NCBI GenBank assembly: GCA_910585545.1
Contig: CAJUFN010000008.1
Coordinates: 37,558 to 101,557, forward strand
Reading direction: 5' to 3'
From: an uncultured Lachnospiraceae bacterium
GTDB lineage: Bacteria; Bacillota; Clostridia; Lachnospirales; Lachnospiraceae
Length of the DNA: 64,000 nt
The number at the start of each line of letters is the position of its first letter. The first letter of the stretch is position 1. The notes under the pieces are model-generated. The model searched no databases, was not told the origin of the DNA, and saw only the letters and a program-made list of their open reading frames with translations. Position numbers and translations under genes: made by a program. Of the stretch, positions 62,323 to 64,000 are shown piece after piece.

Positions 62323-63633
62323 TTATTCAACAGAAATATCTGCGTAAAAAGTTTTTAAAATAGAAATATAGTCCATTCCCTGCTTCGCCATTTCATTGGC
62401 TCCATTCTGGCTCATGCCGATTCCATGCCCGAAACCACCACCGCGGATCGTATATGTATCTGCATTTTGTTCTATCGTAAAGAACGCGCTTGGAAGCAAT
62501 TCTCTCCCGGGTGTCTCACTGCCGTCATTTCTTTGTATCATATAAGCGTCGCCGCCCAAAGCTCTTCGTATCTTGTTCTCAGTAGCGACTGTCACACTTC
62601 CCCGGTCTCCGGATGCCACAATTTCCAATGCAATATCACCCGCTCCCCGCTTTGTAACTTCCAAAGATTGAAGCGTTCCTATATCGGTTCTTGTATTACT
62701 TCCAATCAGATTAGACAATGTTTCTGTGCTTAAAACGATACTCCACCGATACCATGGCAGATTTTTCTCAAAATCGCCTTCCTCATTGCATACATTGACT
62801 CCGGCAAGATAGGCATTTCCCTCGTTTTTCCCGCCCCACGCATCCATATCGGTCGTTCTTCCGCAAGAAGTAGAATAGTAATATGCATTTACCGGATTTC
62901 CTCCATACATCAGCTTTTTCCCTTTCGTCTCCTCTACCGCCTTGCAGGTACTCTCCTGTTCTTTAGAATTATTATACACCTGAAATGAAGTGCTGTCATC
63001 AATCTGAGCGCCATACTGCGGATATTCCATCCCCATAATCTGACAATATGCGTAACTTCTCGCACAAACTGCCTGACATTTCAGCGCTTCCGGCTCGTAG
63101 GATGCTGGCATTTCGCTTGGGACCACGCCATATAGGTACTCCTCCATCGGTAAAATATTCACCAATGCAATCCCTTCCGCCGTACTATGCAATTCCATCT
63201 CGCCCCGGTAAGCAGGGTTCCCATACCCGCGCTGCAGACTTAAAACGGTTATCTTTTCTCCTGTATTCACCGGAGTTACTTTCACTGCTCCATTCTGAAA
63301 TCTCCCATCATCCGGCGCAAGTGCTAAAGTCTCTCCTCCCCCGATGGTTTCTGCCTGCTCCCCGCTTCTTATCTGCAAACCAGAAGGTGCACTTAATTCT
63401 ATCACAGGATGTACTTCTTCTTTAAATCCATCAGTTTTAATCAAAACATGTACCATAGGATTCTCTATCACTTGTTCTTCCGTCACTTTTTCTTTCTCGG
63501 GCACTTCTTTTTTTATCTTTTTTTCTTCCTTTTTCGGCTCCATCATTATATGAATCAAGATCACCAGAAGCAACACACTTACCACAACACAAAATATTTG
63601 ATATACTTTTTTCTCATCCCATTTTCCTAACAT
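62323..63633 (-). CDS. spoIID: SpoIID/LytB domain protein
   Basis: A 436-residue protein. One N-terminal membrane segment (about 12-29) and a charged linker with repeats of KKEEKK lead to the SpoIID domain (about 140-420), with EEYLYGVVPSEMP (near 163), CQAVCARSYAY, YYYSTSCGRTTD and GFGHGIGMSQNGAN (near 398). SpoIID is a lytic transglycosylase needed for engulfment in sporulating species. The best conserved catalytic Glu lies in PSEMP. The 51-bp gap to the yihY-type gene suggests separate transcripts or a short operon. Confidence 0.88.
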   Translation of the reverse strand: MLGKWDEKKVYQIFCVVVSVLLLVILIHIMMEPKKEEKKIKKEVPEKEKVTEEQVIENPMVHVLIKTDGFKEEVHPVIELSAPSGLQIRSGEQAETIGGGETLALAPDDGRFQNGAVKVTPVNTGEKITVLSLQRGYGNPAYRGEMELHSTAEGIALVNILPMEEYLYGVVPSEMPASYEPEALKCQAVCARSYAYCQIMGMEYPQYGAQIDDSTSFQVYNNSKEQESTCKAVEETKGKKLMYGGNPVNAYYYSTSCGRTTDMDAWGGKNEGNAYLAGVNVCNEEGDFEKNLPWYRWSIVLSTETLSNLIGSNTRTDIGTLQSLEVTKRGAGDIALEIVASGDRGSVTVATENKIRRALGGDAYMIQRNDGSETPGRELLPSAFFTIEQNADTYTIRGGGFGHGIGMSQNGANEMAKQGMDYISILKTFYADISVE

Positions 63634-63734
63634 CTGAAACTCTCCTTGTCCATTTTCTCCATTATATGTTCCAAGTTTTTTCTGCTAGAACTAAAAAACG
63701 GTCACCGGACGTTTTTGTCGTATGTTGGACAAAG

Positions 63735-63855
63735 AACAAAGTGGGCAAGTCCACTTCATCTCCTCCTCTCCTCACTTATGAGGGGCTTGCACGCTTTGCG
63801 CGCCGAGCGTGGTCAGCTTTTGCTGACTGCTTCTGCTCACGCGAGTGCGCATCCT
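63735..63855 (+). repeat. Intergenic repeat B, copy B3
   Basis: AACAAAGTGGGCAAGTCCACT opens it with one mismatch in the first stem. It contains the GCTGACTGCTTCTGCTC segment and ends GAGTGCGCATCC, directly before array T2. Confidence 0.85.
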
Positions 63856-63856
63856 C

Positions 63857-64000
63857 CATCTTTTGCCCGGCGCTCGGGCATAACTCTTCTCTTTTGGCTC
63901 TTCTTGCTTTTCTAGATTCTCTCGCCCGGCGCCTGGGCAGATTCTTGCTTTATTGGCTTCTCTCGCCCAGCGCCTGGGCGTAACTCTTGCTTTATTGGCT
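63857..64000 (+). repeat. Tandem array T2 of 41-bp palindromic units (continues beyond window)
   Basis: About three units are visible: a divergent first unit (GCCCGGCGCTCGGGC) and two good ones (GCCCGGCGCCTGGGC, GCCCAGCGCCTGGGC) with CTTTATTGGCTT tails. It runs off the right edge. Position after B3 repeats the B1-T1 arrangement. Confidence 0.85.

Overview
The window looks like a chromosomal segment of a strictly anaerobic Firmicute of the family Lachnospiraceae (Clostridium cluster XIVa type). The evidence is moderately AT-rich DNA with strong AGGAGG ribosome sites, IreB, DUF1292, RuvX and RNase J in one neighbourhood, diaminopimelate dehydrogenase, an EpsC-type serine acetyltransferase, an NAD-linked trimeric [FeFe]-hydrogenase, SpoIID, and a T-box on pheST. 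The genus cannot be told from the sequence. I saw no rRNA, tRNA, CRISPR array or intact transposase.

Layout. 1-4772: housekeeping genes on the minus strand (mtaB, ireB, ruvX, DUF1292, then RNase J and an O-methyltransferase). 4840-5187: a single-gene unit for a degenerate HPr. 5270-9476: prmA-rsmE-nifS-thiI, a translation and tRNA-thiolation operon. 9477-14183: mntP, then glnA-ybaK-glgB. 14360-19212: envelope and secreted proteins, including a C69 peptidase with a C-terminal anchor. 19338-24547: ddh, a radical SAM/Nudix pair, a second anchored surface protein and a NodB-like protein. 25372-28724: a GntR (YtrA-type) regulated double ABC transporter. 30002-30560: a mobile-element scar with a type I toxin-antitoxin locus. 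30796-36261: leuS, an orphan P-loop protein, a GNAT remnant, a MerR/TipAS regulator and a flavin-binding split-barrel protein. 37026-41449: trkA-trkH plus an unknown 533-residue membrane protein. 41603-46394: an EF-G-like GTPase, tyrA and aroA. 46439-53773: hydC-hydB-hydA, then a sensory hydrogenase-like protein (HydS) and a PP2C phosphatase. 54137-57050: queA-cysK-epsC. 57126-61435: T-box-pheS-pheT. 61432-63633: YihY and SpoIID.

The most unusual content is not protein coding. A modular repeat family occurs at eight intergenic places. Element A is about 127 bp and has three stem-loops with compensatory changes between copies. Element B is about 110-125 bp and joins either to the A hairpin or to a tandem array of 41-bp palindromic units (T) through a shared short core. 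Full A copies repeatedly abut the U-run of an intrinsic terminator of a minus-strand gene. One partial copy supplies the last codons and stop of aroA, and one full copy supplies the last codon and stop of ddh. A separate MITE family with 16-bp terminal inverted repeats has one full copy with an 8-bp target duplication and two deleted derivatives. A 122-bp tandem duplication separates pheS from pheT.

Functional links. nifS supplies persulfide sulfur to thiI; epsC and cysK make the cysteine that nifS uses. trkA and trkH form a potassium uptake system. HydABC couples NADH and ferredoxin oxidation to H2, with HydS and the phosphatase as a plausible hydrogen or redox sensing output. tyrA and aroA belong to aromatic amino-acid synthesis.
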